Origin: Mesostigma viride
Lineage: Eukaryota; Streptophyta; Mesostigmatophyceae; Mesostigmatales; Mesostigmataceae
NCBI GenBank assembly: GCA_009746045.1
Contig: RPFO01000164.1
Location: 3,605,740-3,669,739, forward strand
Reading direction: 5' to 3'
DNA length: 64,000 nucleotides
Part shown: one piece after another, positions 25,933 to 35,578 of the stretch
How positions within the stretch are numbered: position 1 is the stretch's first letter
Layout of the letters: the number at the start of each line of letters is the position of its first letter
Made by a program: the position numbers and the translations under genes
Notes under the pieces: model-generated
Database searches by the model: none
The model's input: only the letters and a program-made list of their open reading frames with translations
Told to the model about the DNA's origin: nothing

Positions 25933-26810
25933 TCGGCTAATTGATCAGATTGAACTACTCAATGAGGTAACCAAGTTCCGGTCCACCGACAGCGTCACCT
26001 CCGCATTACGTTGCTCGCAACGGCACAGCTAGAATTTGCATACCAAAGGACATATTGCTGCTCTAGGGACACGATGAAAGAGGCTAGACTGATTATATAT
26101 TCGCCCGGAATTGGCTTCTCGACATGCGATAAACGGGAGGCTGCAACCCCGATTCCCGTCTCCCGACGGGCGACGAGGTTCCAATTTGTGACACTTTCAT
26201 CCGCAGACGGGACCTCCCAAAATAGCTCGTTAGTTGAAACCACCTGGGATCAGGATTTTTGTACGGGTAATGTACGGAATTAAGACCGAAGACTGAAGAC
26301 ATCTACAGTACAGACAGTATTGGGGGAGCTTCTATTCGGTTGTTGGTGCCAGAGGACAGTATCAATTTTGCCTGCATGCCCACGTGGTGATCATGGTGCA
26401 GTGATCAAGAATTCAAGATGGTTGATGACTCGTGCCCGCCTGCCCAGACGTACCCCGGTGCGCCGAGATCCCGGCTGCTTCAGGCTGCGTGACATATTTA
26501 CTTACTACCTCAGCCCTTAGCCCACAGGTTTCCTCTCCGTATTTCGTCATTCGCGTAGGTAAAAAAGATTTGCCTTGTGACGAGTGCAGCACCTGCATTT
26601 AAATGGTCGTATAAATCAGCGCAATTGATATGCTTCTTTCCCCGCAGGCAAGGCATTTCTACCGTAGCGCCGTGCATTTTGTGAGGAAGCTCCGTGTTGT
26701 CGGCATTGTCTAGTTTGGAGGAACGCCATGGTTTTGACGAGATGGGGCAGCCGTGCCTGGGATGACGATGTGCAGGCGAAACATATCAGGCATATGTAGA
26801 TATGCCATGA
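25933..26810. other. Divergent intergenic region RIB43A / GT29
   Basis: 878 bp between two genes read away from each other, so it should hold both promoters. No motif is clear enough to call. Confidence 0.5.
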
Positions 26811-29800
26811 ATGCCTAGAGTTATAATGGCAATCGAAGGACGCCGGCGCCTTCAAATTGTTGCATGGTGCATATGTGCCTTAGTTTTGCAAGGCTCCCTA
26901 GCGGGCGCCTCGGAATGCGACGGCCTCATGGAAGAGGCGCTGAAGCGTTTCCGAGCCATCGACCCTGCGGTTAGCGAGACATCCACTTACTTCAGAAACA
27001 CGTTGCTCTGCGCGAATCTGAACACGATCTACGCAGTGAAGCACCAGGTCTTCGACATCTGGGCGGGGGAGAGCGGGAACCCCGACGTGGACGCGGCGCG
27101 GGCGGCGGCCATCCACGCGATCACCGAGCTAATCCCCAACGTCGACCCCAACCGAGTCAAATGCGGGTGCACCGCGAAAGATGTCGTCGGGAAGGGCGAC
27201 GGCGCGGCCGCCCCAGCCCATGGCCCCCCCGAACGGCCCCCCGCCGAAATCGCCAGAATCGCCACGGAGCTGCACGCCGCGTCGTCCTCGGTCAAGAAAC
27301 TCCTCCCCGTCGGCTCCCACCAGTGGGACCTCAAGCTGGTGGCCAGCAACCCCGTCCTCATCCACCAGCCCGATGACCCCGACGCGCGGCCCTCCATTCT
27401 CCCCTGCGGCTTTTTCGGGGCCACCCCCGCCCCCGGCCCCGACGGTTCCTGGGAGGCGATACGCTTTGACGGCCGCCACCTGGACGGCGTCGAGATCGCG
27501 TCCATTGCCGGCCTCGCGGTCGGCGCCACCTGGGCGCTCGACGTGTGGGTCCAGTACGACCCAGACGCGCTCAAGCGCGCCGAGGTGACCCTGCTGGACG
27601 GCTACGCCGACTGGATGAAAGGGGGGGACTTTGAGATACGTGCAATCAACCTGGAGCTTGCGATCTACTCGGGCGACCTGGACCACGGGACGGGCCTCCA
27701 CCTGCCCCACTCATCCAGCTGGCACCGCCTCACCATGGCCTGCGCGTCCGGGAACATGGTCTGGTACGTCAACGGGACCAAGCTGGGCGCCGTCCGGGCC
27801 CACGTGCTCCTCAGGGACCCTGGCGAGGAGCGGCAGCGGGCCAGCGCGGTGCACTCGCTGGGCGGCTCGGTCACGGCGCTGGACCGCGGGTCGGGCACAT
27901 CGTGGCTCGGCCGCATGTGGGCGCCCACGTTCTTCACCGACGCGGATCAGGACCCCGAGACCGCGATCGCGCGCAAGCAAAAGGCGGACGTGATCCGCCG
28001 GACGTCGCTCCTGGAGACGCTGGAGGCCAACGCGTGGGCCAAGGGGCTGGCCACCCGGAGGGTGGTCCTGGTGGGCAACTCGGCGCGGCTGCTGTTGGAC
28101 AAGGACAACACCCGCAAGGGGAACGCGATCGATGGGTTTGACGAGGTGGTCCGGTTCAACGCGAACCCGATCGATGGGTTCGAGGTCAACCTGGGTGCGC
28201 GCCGCAACCTGGAGGTGATCAACAGCCTCATGGACCTCTGCGGGTGCCACGCGGGCGAGTGCTGCACGCTGCGCAAGAAGAACGAGTTCTGGGCGATGAT
28301 GCGCCCGCGCAGGCAGGCGGGGCCGGCCAACCTCATCGTGCTCTCGCACGACGTGGCGCGGCAGGATTGGTTCCAGAGCGGCCTGCTCAAGTACAACGTG
28401 CCGGTGCGTCCCATGAACCTCGAGCAGTATGTGTGTATAAATAAACAACATGACAAGTACAACTTGCTGGTGCGTCCCATGACCCTTCTGCAGTATCTGT
28501 AATTAAGTAAATAATAGGACAAGTGCAACGTGCTGGTGCGTCATGGCACCCTCGCTTGCTCTCTTTTTCACATGGGAAGTCACGATATGCACAGTGTGTG
28601 CCTCTTGTGTAGCAGCTGCCTTGATATGGCTTTGAGTAGCTCTTTACCAGCTTTCTCGGTAAGGCATGGATGGAACTCGCCGAATGCTTTGTTGTAGTGG
28701 CTCGTGTAGCAAGCCTTTAGTAGCTCATCCAGGAGCTCATCTCGTGGAATTGCGGGTGTTGGAATTGGCAGAGGTGGCAGGCCACCCCGTTGTCTTTGGG
28801 CTTGCCTGGAGGTAGGCAGACTCATGGAAGTAAGAGGGCTTGAACCACTGGCATGGCACTGTCATGCCTGTTCTGATGTACGCCGAGCCTTGTATGTGAT
28901 GGACGATGAATGGTAGGTCCATGCTGCCAGACATAACCGGAACTGTTCATTTTGGTGCAGCATGCTTCGGCGTCTCATTGGCCCTTGTGTATAGAACTAC
29001 CCCCCCAACTCCCCCCTTGTCTTCCCCGCCCATCATCCCATTCCATCATCAAACATTTCGTCCCTCTCCACATTTGTTGTTTCCTCAGTCATTCCCTTCC
29101 TCGCACCGTCCCGCCTCCTGCAAATCACCCCAACGCTCGCCCCGCCATTTCCTCACCCATTTGTTTTCCCGTTCTCTATCTGTCTCGCATGATCTCTCTC
29201 CCATTCTCTCCCATTCTCTCCCATTTCCCCCCCAATCTTCTCCCCTCCCCACCATCCACCTCTCACATTTCCAATGCTGACTCCTATCTCCGATCCCAAG
29301 TTTTCCCTCTCCTCCTCACAATACCAACTCTTCCCAAGCATGCTCATCCTCACACCTTTCCCCTCGGCATGCCAAACGTGTTACTGCCCACACCTCCCCA
29401 TGCCACCCCACTGAGCAATCTCTTCATTCCTCTCCCCCCGCCCCCCCGCGTTCCCTTCACCCCCTGCGAAGTACCCACTGCCTGCCTCACCCATCTGCTC
29501 TCGCCACACTCACACTCGACAAGCACCTGTACGCAATGCCCCACACCCATACGATGCCCCAACCCCCAGTCACGCGTGGCCCCCATCCCCGAGTTCTGTG
29601 GGCCTGCATTCAACAAGTGGGCGGAAGAACACTCGGTGGCCACGCGGTTCCCCCACTGGATGAAGTGCCGCGCCGGCATGCGCATGCTGCTCCTACTGCT
29701 GGCATACGGGGGCACGCCCGCTGTGGCCGGGTTTGACACCGCCGAGCGCACACGGGGCCACATGGCAGAGTTGACGGTCGAAGAGAAGGACGAGGCTCGC

Positions 29801-29869
29801 AATGCGTACTACTTGGAGCAGCAGATGCTGACAGAGCTGATCCGATTAGGCATTGTCAAGGCGGTGTGA
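26811..29869 (+). CDS. GT29 sialyltransferase-like protein with N-terminal LamG-like domain
   Basis: Exons 26811-28430 and 29570-29869 join in phase 0 to give 639 aa. A hydrophobic segment after basic RRR (residues about 13-33) suits a type II Golgi anchor or signal peptide; ATG at 26826 is an alternative start. Residues about 205-385 look like a LamG/concanavalin-type sandwich (IRFDGRHLDG..., WHRLTMACASGNMVWYVNG). Residues 417-465 are sialylmotif L (RVVLVGNSARLLLD, DEVVRFNANPIDGFEVNLG); residues about 573-596 in exon 2 are sialylmotif S (RAGMRMLLLLLAYGG, AVAGFD). Family members transfer sialic acid or related nonulosonic acids from CMP donors to glycans; algal GT29 donors and acceptors are uncertain. 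The LamG fusion suggests a glycan-binding module. Exon 2 has no independent start and depends on splicing. Confidence 0.85.
28370..28545. repeat. Tandem copies of the GT29 exon-1 end
   Basis: Three decaying copies of a roughly 70-bp segment: CAAGTACAACGTGCCGGTGC at 28388, its relative at 28455 and a shorter one at 28519. The first includes the true exon end and donor (GCAGTAT/GTGTGT at 28430/28431); the second repeats the GCAGTAT end without a usable donor (followed by CTGTAA). Confidence 0.75.
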
Positions 29870-30380
29870 GCGCGGTAGTCTATTTGCGCCCACAATCGAG
29901 CAGTTTGTTTTGTTGGACAACTACAACTTTGTTGTGAGACAACTATTCCTGGACGCATGGCGGTCCAACGGGGATGTTTTGTTTAACCCGTGTTTTTTTA
30001 CAACGCGATACAGGGTTAGAATGTGATGTATCGCGTTGTAATCTGACACGTGGCAGACACAGTAGATATGAGATTTTCGGTCTGAAACTCGTTGGACGGA
30101 CTCCTTACATCCCGTAGAACTCAAGAAAAAATCATGGTACTTTTTCCATTTTTTTTGTGACAGCTGCAAACAAATATGTGCCACTGAAATCAGGCTCAAA
30201 TATACTATTTTCTCCAACCATAACGCATGCCAAATTCTAAGTTCAGAATTCAGAGTTAAATTGAATCCCGACTAGTTCCTTACCCCGACTAGGTTGTCAC
30301 CAGTTCTCAAATTCTCAAAATTGGCCCTTCAATTCATTCCTACTTTTAGATTTTCACCGATGGGCGAAAAAGGATCACTT
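29870..30380. other. No gene recognised
   Basis: 3' flank of GT29 and target sequence of the LINE copy that begins at 30391. It contains GGATCACTTATATCAAGGA at 30372-30390, part of which is the LINE target duplication. Confidence 0.5.
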
Positions 30381-30539
30381 ATATCAAGGAACGCATTGCA
30401 GCCACAACGTCATGTAGTCAAGAACTTCGACCAGCCGGCAGGTGAGGACTCGACGACTCTTCTTACGGCATTTAAGCGTGACATTCTTGCCCCCGTGGCC
30501 ATGTACATGTACGCCTCCTAGAGGCACTATCCCAGCTAA

Positions 30540-30755
30540 TTAATTAATTAATTAATTATGAACATCACTCCGTTGGGAGTCAATGCATGTAGCACATATC
30601 CCTGAGAAGGGGCATATGGCTTTTAATACATTCTAGGCTACTTCCTGCAAGGGTGGTAATGTAAGCGACCCTGGCTCTAGGTGCACCAAGGCACCTGCAC
30701 CCTCATAATCTTCACACTATGCCCAGCTAAGGGGGAGTATGTTATGTGGGGGAAG
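30540..30755 (-). mobile_element. Insertion B: inverted LINE tail within insertion A
   Basis: 216 bp, AATT repeats then hairpin (30568-30579) then the reverse complement of the tail. Flanked by ATCCCAGCTAA at 30529-30539 and 30756-30766. Confidence 0.8.
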
Positions 30756-30907
30756 ATCCCAGCTAAGCCCCGCGCTTTATTTAATCATGTACATGTGTGC
30801 CTATGACGTGCCACACTCCAGACGATGCCTAGCCTTATTTAGTAATGTTGTGCCCATGCAGCCCGGAGTAACTCTCTGCTGAGATGCCATGCCCTAGCTT
30901 TTTGTAT

Positions 30908-31169
30908 CAAGGAGACAACCAGCGCAGGCCAGAAATCGGGAGAATCCGGACCATGGTAGCTCGAGCCTGCCGTTATCTTGTCCGCGTGTTCGAGTCGTTC
31001 AGGATGATGAATATGAATGGTGATGGAAATGTGTATCCGTGTGCATTGAAATTATGGCTGGCTTACGTGTAGAGCGACTAGATGACCTAGACGGCGGGGC
31101 CGGAAACAGCATGCTTGATCAGGGCGTGTGTTTCGAGCCTAGCTGGCCGGGAGTGTCTAGTGGTGAGCA
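30908..31169 (+). mobile_element. Insertion C: short repeat within insertion A
   Basis: 262 bp beginning CAAGGAGACAACCAGCGCAG, the family also seen at 17444. Flanked by TTTTGTAT at 30900-30907 and 31170-31177. No coding capacity; the mechanism is unclear. Confidence 0.65.
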
Positions 31170-32171
31170 TTTTGTATAGCCATGCTGATCTTCCCCCCCA
31201 TGACAGGCTCCCCCTTCGCTGGGCATAGCTTGAAGATCATGGGGATGCAAGTGCCCTGGTGCACCTAGAGCAAGGGTCCTTTACATTCCCACCCTTGCAG
31301 GAAGTAGCTTAGAATGTATGATAGGCCATATGCCCCTTCTCTGGGCTATGTGCTACATATACTCCCAACGGAGTTATGTTCCTAATTAATTAATTAATTA
31401 ATTCTTGCCCCCATGCACATTACTGGTGAGCTGCGCATGTCGGCTGTTCGCCTCCCCCGCGCGCGGGGTAAGGCTGGCCCGGCACCCGTGCTCCTCACCT
31501 TTAAGTACATGGCGGACAAGGTGTTGTTTCTTAAAAACCGCAAGAAGCTCTCGAGGACTCACTTCACGCTGGACGACGACCTGACCCTGGCCCAGCAACA
31601 ACGGAGACGCGAGCTATGGCCGACCTACCTCCAGATACGGCAAAGCGCAGGGGGGAAACCGGTATACTGGAGGGGGGACGTCATCCAAGTCGACCACAAG
31701 CCTTGGCAGGCACCCCCAGTCTAGGGAATATAGCAGTAGTGTAGATTTAAGGCTTAGCATACCACGCGGCCCCAGCGCATGTGCGCCCATAATGGCCATG
31801 GATGATGCATTTAAGAATTTAGCCACGCCATGCCTATAACGGGACCCCCATGGATGTTGCACTAAGAATTTAGCCATGCTATGCCTATGCAGAGAGATGC
31901 TCTCTGTCGAGAAGCCATGCCCTAGCTCTTGTATAGCCATGATGATCTTCCCCCACATGACATGCTCCCCCTAAGCTGGGCATAGCGTGATAGATCATGA
32001 GGGTGCAGGTGCCCTGGTGCACCTAGAGCAAGGGTAGCTTACATTCCCACCCTTGCAGGAAGTAGCCTAGAATGTATTATAGGCCATATGCCCCTTCTCA
32101 GGGATATGTGCTACAGATACTCCCAACGGAGTAATGTTTCTAATTAATTAATTAATTAATTAATTAATTAA

Positions 32172-32183
32172 TTAGATTCAGTC
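32172..32183 (+). repeat. PLV left terminal inverted repeat
   Basis: ATTCAGTCATCA, the exact complement of 53187-53198; abuts the (AATT)n tract of the LINE tail. Confidence 0.7.
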
Positions 32184-32460
32184 ATCACCACACAATCACG
32201 GCTGTGAAAATGTTTTATGTTACATCCATGATGCTTGCATACGTCACCACCTCTACACTGCTATATGGCACGTGACAATCTTTGTAGGAAGTGTGGTATA
32301 TTTTGAGACGCCTGTACATTGGCACATTTTCATAGGCGGAATGACCAGCCATACACAGATAGGATTTCTTGATCGATATCGAAATCGCTCACAGGGTCGA
32401 AATACAGTTAAGCAACTTCGTATCAGCTCTGGACAAGCATGCAACGCTTGACAACCGTGC

Positions 32461-33039
32461 TCAGCTTGCATCATGCTCAACTCCGGAGTACTGAGACCCG
32501 TGAAACTTTTTAAAGCTCTCGCCCTCGTGATCGGCGTCCTTGGTAATGTCCTCGATCTTTCGCTTATTGTTGTTTGCGGGCAGGACGGACAGCTTCACCT
32601 CCATCCACGCGTTGAAAAGAGTAAAAGCATTGATCCCTGGCTGGTGCTTTGAGGTTTTGAAAGTTTTCATGAAATCGTCGACCTTGTCAACACAGTCAGC
32701 GCATTCATCGAGGCGCTTCCACTCGCACCGGTCTTCGAGCTTCCTTGGCCTGCTGGCGCCTTTCTCGTACACCCATTCAACGAGGACCTTCGGAGTCTTC
32801 CTGTCAACAGCGTCGTAGGCCGCATCATGGACCTTAAGCACCTCGCAGGTCGGTGCGTAATCACCCTCGGCTCCAGATGGGGCGTTGACACTTTCTAATT
32901 GCTCAGACAGACGAGAAAGTTTGTTGTCCATGGAAGTCAGCTTATCACGAATATCGTCGATCGTTTTACCGACCATAGCAAGCGCTTTCTCGCATTCCCC
33001 TGCATTCCTGCTCGCCATGGCTAGCTGCAAGGCGTTCAC
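32461..33039 (-). CDS. PLV hypothetical coiled-coil protein
   Basis: 192 aa, family not recognised. Residues about 20-52 form a heptad-like coiled coil (VGKTIDDIRDKLTSMDNKLS), followed by a charged central part with ECADC and a C-terminal basic patch (NNNKRKIED). It lies outside the left 98-bp array but inside the 12-bp terminal repeat, so it belongs to the virus if the outer boundaries are right. An internal Met (MASRNAG) is an alternative start. Confidence 0.55.
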   Translation of the reverse strand: MNALQLAMASRNAGECEKALAMVGKTIDDIRDKLTSMDNKLSRLSEQLESVNAPSGAEGDYAPTCEVLKVHDAAYDAVDRKTPKVLVEWVYEKGASRPRKLEDRCEWKRLDECADCVDKVDDFMKTFKTSKHQPGINAFTLFNAWMEVKLSVLPANNNKRKIEDITKDADHEGESFKKFHGSQYSGVEHDAS

Positions 33040-33688
33040 GAGGTTGCCGGCCTGTTTTTAATGCACTCAACAATTCATAGGGAATTTATCCCAAGTTCCG
33101 TTGCGTACGCTGGCATCGACCAAAAGTGGCATGGAAAACTGGGGTCCGGTGGTTGATGCCAGTCTACCGCATCACATTGTCACACTTTTCGTATGCTTTT
33201 CCGTCATATGCCGTAAGTCTTCGAGGGTAGCGAGAATCCGTACACATATGAACGCATGAGCAGGCGTTTACGGATTTTCACAACCTCTTTTATAGTCCAT
33301 GTATCAGGTAATGGGGCGCGTGCTATATGGTACGGAAAACGGAATCCGGGCGTGCGGGTGTGGTACATCCTTAGTATTCTGAAAACACCCTAAAAAGTTG
33401 TGGTCGGTGGCTCGTATCCTTGTGTGTTTCGATGATCAGTCATCAGAGTCTCTAACTCTCTATGTGCTATATTAATAATTTCCTTTCCATGAAAAACTAG
33501 TTAATAGACCTAAATACAAATACTAAGGAACCACCATACCCGTATCGCCGGATATCGAAAATCCGTACGACAAACATCACGTATCATTGGATGCAACTTC
33601 TAGTGAAAAAAACGGTGTATTCACCCGTACCCGTACAAAAAAGGTTGTCGCCACCCTGCCAAACCTCGGCACTGTCCTCGAGTGGACA
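33040..33688. other. PLV left non-coding region
   Basis: No gene seen between the 192-aa gene and the left 98-bp array. Confidence 0.5.
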
Positions 33689-34342
33689 CCGATGGCGACA
33701 AATTGCACGTTCTTACTCTTAAGAAGATTACGCCCAATTGGTCGACACCTTCTCGACACCTGACAGGCGATTGCTGCCATGGGTCGAGACGATGTCGACA
33801 AATTGCACGTTGTTACTCTTAAGAATACTACGCCCAATTTGTCGACATGCTCGATGACTGACGCGTGGTTGCTGCCAGGGGTTGAGTGGGTGTCGACAAA
33901 TTGCACGTTATTACTCTTAAGAATACTACGCCCAATTTGTCGACATGCTCGATGACTGACAAAACGATTGCTGCCAGGGGTTGAGTGGGTGTCGACAAAT
34001 TGCACGTTGTTACTCTTAAGAATACTACGCCCAATTTGTCGACATGCTCGATGACTGACGCGTGGTTGCTGCCAGGGGTTGAGTGGGTGTCGACAAATTG
34101 CACGTTATTACTCTTAAGAATACTACGCCCAATTTGTCGACACACTCGATGACTGACGCGTGGTTGCTGTCAGGGGTTGAGTGGATGTCGACAAATTGCA
34201 CGTTATTACTCTTAAGAATACTACGCCCAATTTGTCGACACACTCGATGACTGACGCGTGGTTGCTGTCAGGGGTTGAGTGGATGTCGACAAATTGCACG
34301 TTATTATTCTTAAAGAATACTACGCCCAATTTGTCGACACCC
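33689..34342. repeat. Left array of 98-bp units with palindromic cores
   Basis: Seven units; clear GTCGACAAATTG starts fall at 33794, 33892, 33991, 34089, 34187 and 34285 (spacing 98-99), with a diverged first unit at about 33694. Each core has 13-bp arms TGTCGACAAATTG / CAATTTGTCGACA around about 29 nt containing CTTAAG. The linker reads CGATGACTGACGCGTGGTTG. The array is inverted relative to 52578-53043. Short frames through it are repeat artefacts. Confidence 0.9.
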
Positions 34343-34403
34343 CGAACCCTGCCAATATTTGACAATGGCGGTTGATCTGATTTTTCAGGGCCTGTGGAGT
34401 TAT

Positions 34404-34784
34404 TTATTTGTCAAACCCTGTCTGTCGAAGTCTCTCCTTTACTCCAGCCCACGTTTCGTCAGATATATGCCGACGACCTACGACAGTGGCTACCATGATC
34501 GACAATACAACAAGGTCCTCGCAGGCCTTGTGAAGATTTTTTGGAGTCGCCCTAGTGCCCAGAACAGCCCTCGCAGCATTCAAAAAGGTTTCTGGGTCAT
34601 CGAGGGCATCTAGCTCTACTCTATAGTTGTCGTCGAATGGATCTATCCCCCCTACCATAATGCACGCGAGCCTAGCGATCTCTGAGGCATCGTGTGCTCG
34701 TCCAGACCCGGCCTCTATGAAAGCACACCCCCCACGTGGGGCCGCCTCGATGCAGTTGAGAAGGTCGTTCATGGTCATGAACAT
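34404..34784 (-). CDS. PLV hypothetical protein, 126 aa
   Basis: Acidic, mostly helical composition; no family recognised. A TATA-like CTATAC lies about 13-18 nt before the ATG. The start overlaps the stop of the next upstream gene by 10 nt, as in compact viral gene blocks. Confidence 0.6.
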   Translation of the reverse strand: MFMTMNDLLNCIEAAPRGGCAFIEAGSGRAHDASEIARLACIMVGGIDPFDDNYRVELDALDDPETFLNAARAVLGTRATPKNLHKACEDLVVLSIMVATVVGRRHISDETWAGVKERLRQTGFDK

Positions 34785-35005
34785 GTTGGAAGTCGTATAG
34801 ATTCATGCAAAGAAATTTTTTCTTGATTGGTTGGTTTATTATCAGGGGATGGTGTAGGAGTGGGAGTGCCCTCGGAGTCTGGCGCAGTTTTCACAACCCC
34901 CCTAGGGACATACACGCTGTTGTATGCGAGCCTGTACGTCGGGCTTCTTCTAATCATCCTTATGGACTCCTCGAGAAATTCTGTATACCCGTGACAATTG
35001 CCCAT
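34775..35005 (-). CDS. PLV small hypothetical protein
   Basis: 76 aa from MGNCHGYTEF. The C-terminal half is Thr/Pro-rich (GTPTPTPSPDNKPTNQ). A longer version from 35101 would overlap the next gene by 61 nt and is less likely. The N-terminal MGxC resembles a lipid-modification context but this is only a resemblance. Confidence 0.4.
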   Translation of the reverse strand: MGNCHGYTEFLEESIRMIRRSPTYRLAYNSVYVPRGVVKTAPDSEGTPTPTPSPDNKPTNQEKISLHESIRLPTCS

Positions 35006-35040
35006 ATGGAAGTGTCTTAACCTATGACGAGTTTTTAAAC

Positions 35041-35535
35041 CTACTTGTGATGGCACTTGCACCCCTCGAACCCACGAGTTTTTTCGAAACGCAAGATGCA
35101 AAGAAACGACTCGTGTGTCAATGGGATGAATTGTTTGTCATCAACTCCTCTGTCAATGTGCACTAAACCGATCTCGAGTCTCCCGCCATTCCTAAACAAA
35201 TGATCGTTTTTTAGGTTGAAAAATGCATGGTCGTTTATTACGGTGTACGAGGCGGCAACATCTTTGCATTCTTCGGTACATAGCACGACACTGTCTTGTG
35301 GGTTATGCTCTCCTCCAGAAAAACTTGAAGAAACTAATCCAACAAGCGAGTAGTTTTCTTGGTTTTCTGCGTTCTTGATATATGCGAAATGGACCCCCCC
35401 GCGCCATGTGCTGTCTATGATAGGCGCTCTTGGGTCTGGCTTGATATCGAAAGAATAAATTCCATTGTATTCGTCGAGTGTGTTCTGTGACGCGATAGAA
35501 TCTAAAGCGATTTGGTAAAATGTGGGATAATCCAT
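35041..35535 (-). CDS. PLV hypothetical protein, 164 aa
   Basis: Probably beta-rich, unrecognised. The start codon is preceded by GTAATAAAGCC, the AT-rich box typical of this virus. The C-terminus is Cys/His-rich (GFEGCKCHHK). Confidence 0.6.
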   Translation of the reverse strand: MDYPTFYQIALDSIASQNTLDEYNGIYSFDIKPDPRAPIIDSTWRGGVHFAYIKNAENQENYSLVGLVSSSFSGGEHNPQDSVVLCTEECKDVAASYTVINDHAFFNLKNDHLFRNGGRLEIGLVHIDRGVDDKQFIPLTHESFLCILRFEKTRGFEGCKCHHK

Positions 35536-35578
35536 GGCTTTATTACAACTTATCAGAGATAATAGTTCGACCGGCTAT

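Larger units (their letters stand above)
30495..31400 (+). mobile_element. Insertion A: LINE 3' fragment within ORF1
   Basis: Begins GTGGCCATGTACATGTACGC, matching 15748 onward of the ORF1-only element, and ends with hairpin 31362-31373 and (AATT)n. It is flanked by the 12-bp duplication ATTCTTGCCCCC (30483-30494 and 31401-31412). Removing it rejoins the ORF1 sequence. Confidence 0.8.
30391..32171 (+). mobile_element. 5'-truncated LINE (ORF1 part and tail), left half, hosting the virus
   Basis: Starts inside ORF1 (CGTCATGTAGTCAAGAACTT; frames at about 30392-30494 and 31413-31724 ending QQQRRRELWPTYLQ...), continues through the 3' region and the hairpin at 32120-32131 into (AATT)n. It is split by insertion A (30495-31400), and its tail is split by the virus: the rest of (AATT)n is at 53199-53273. 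The 10-bp target duplication ATATCAAGGA is at 30381-30390 on the left and 53274-53283 on the right of the virus. Confidence 0.75.

Noticed and set aside
33689..34342. 98-bp repeats as a CRISPR array
   Set aside because: Units are contiguous and similar throughout, without variable spacers; the genome is eukaryotic and the array has an inverted partner.
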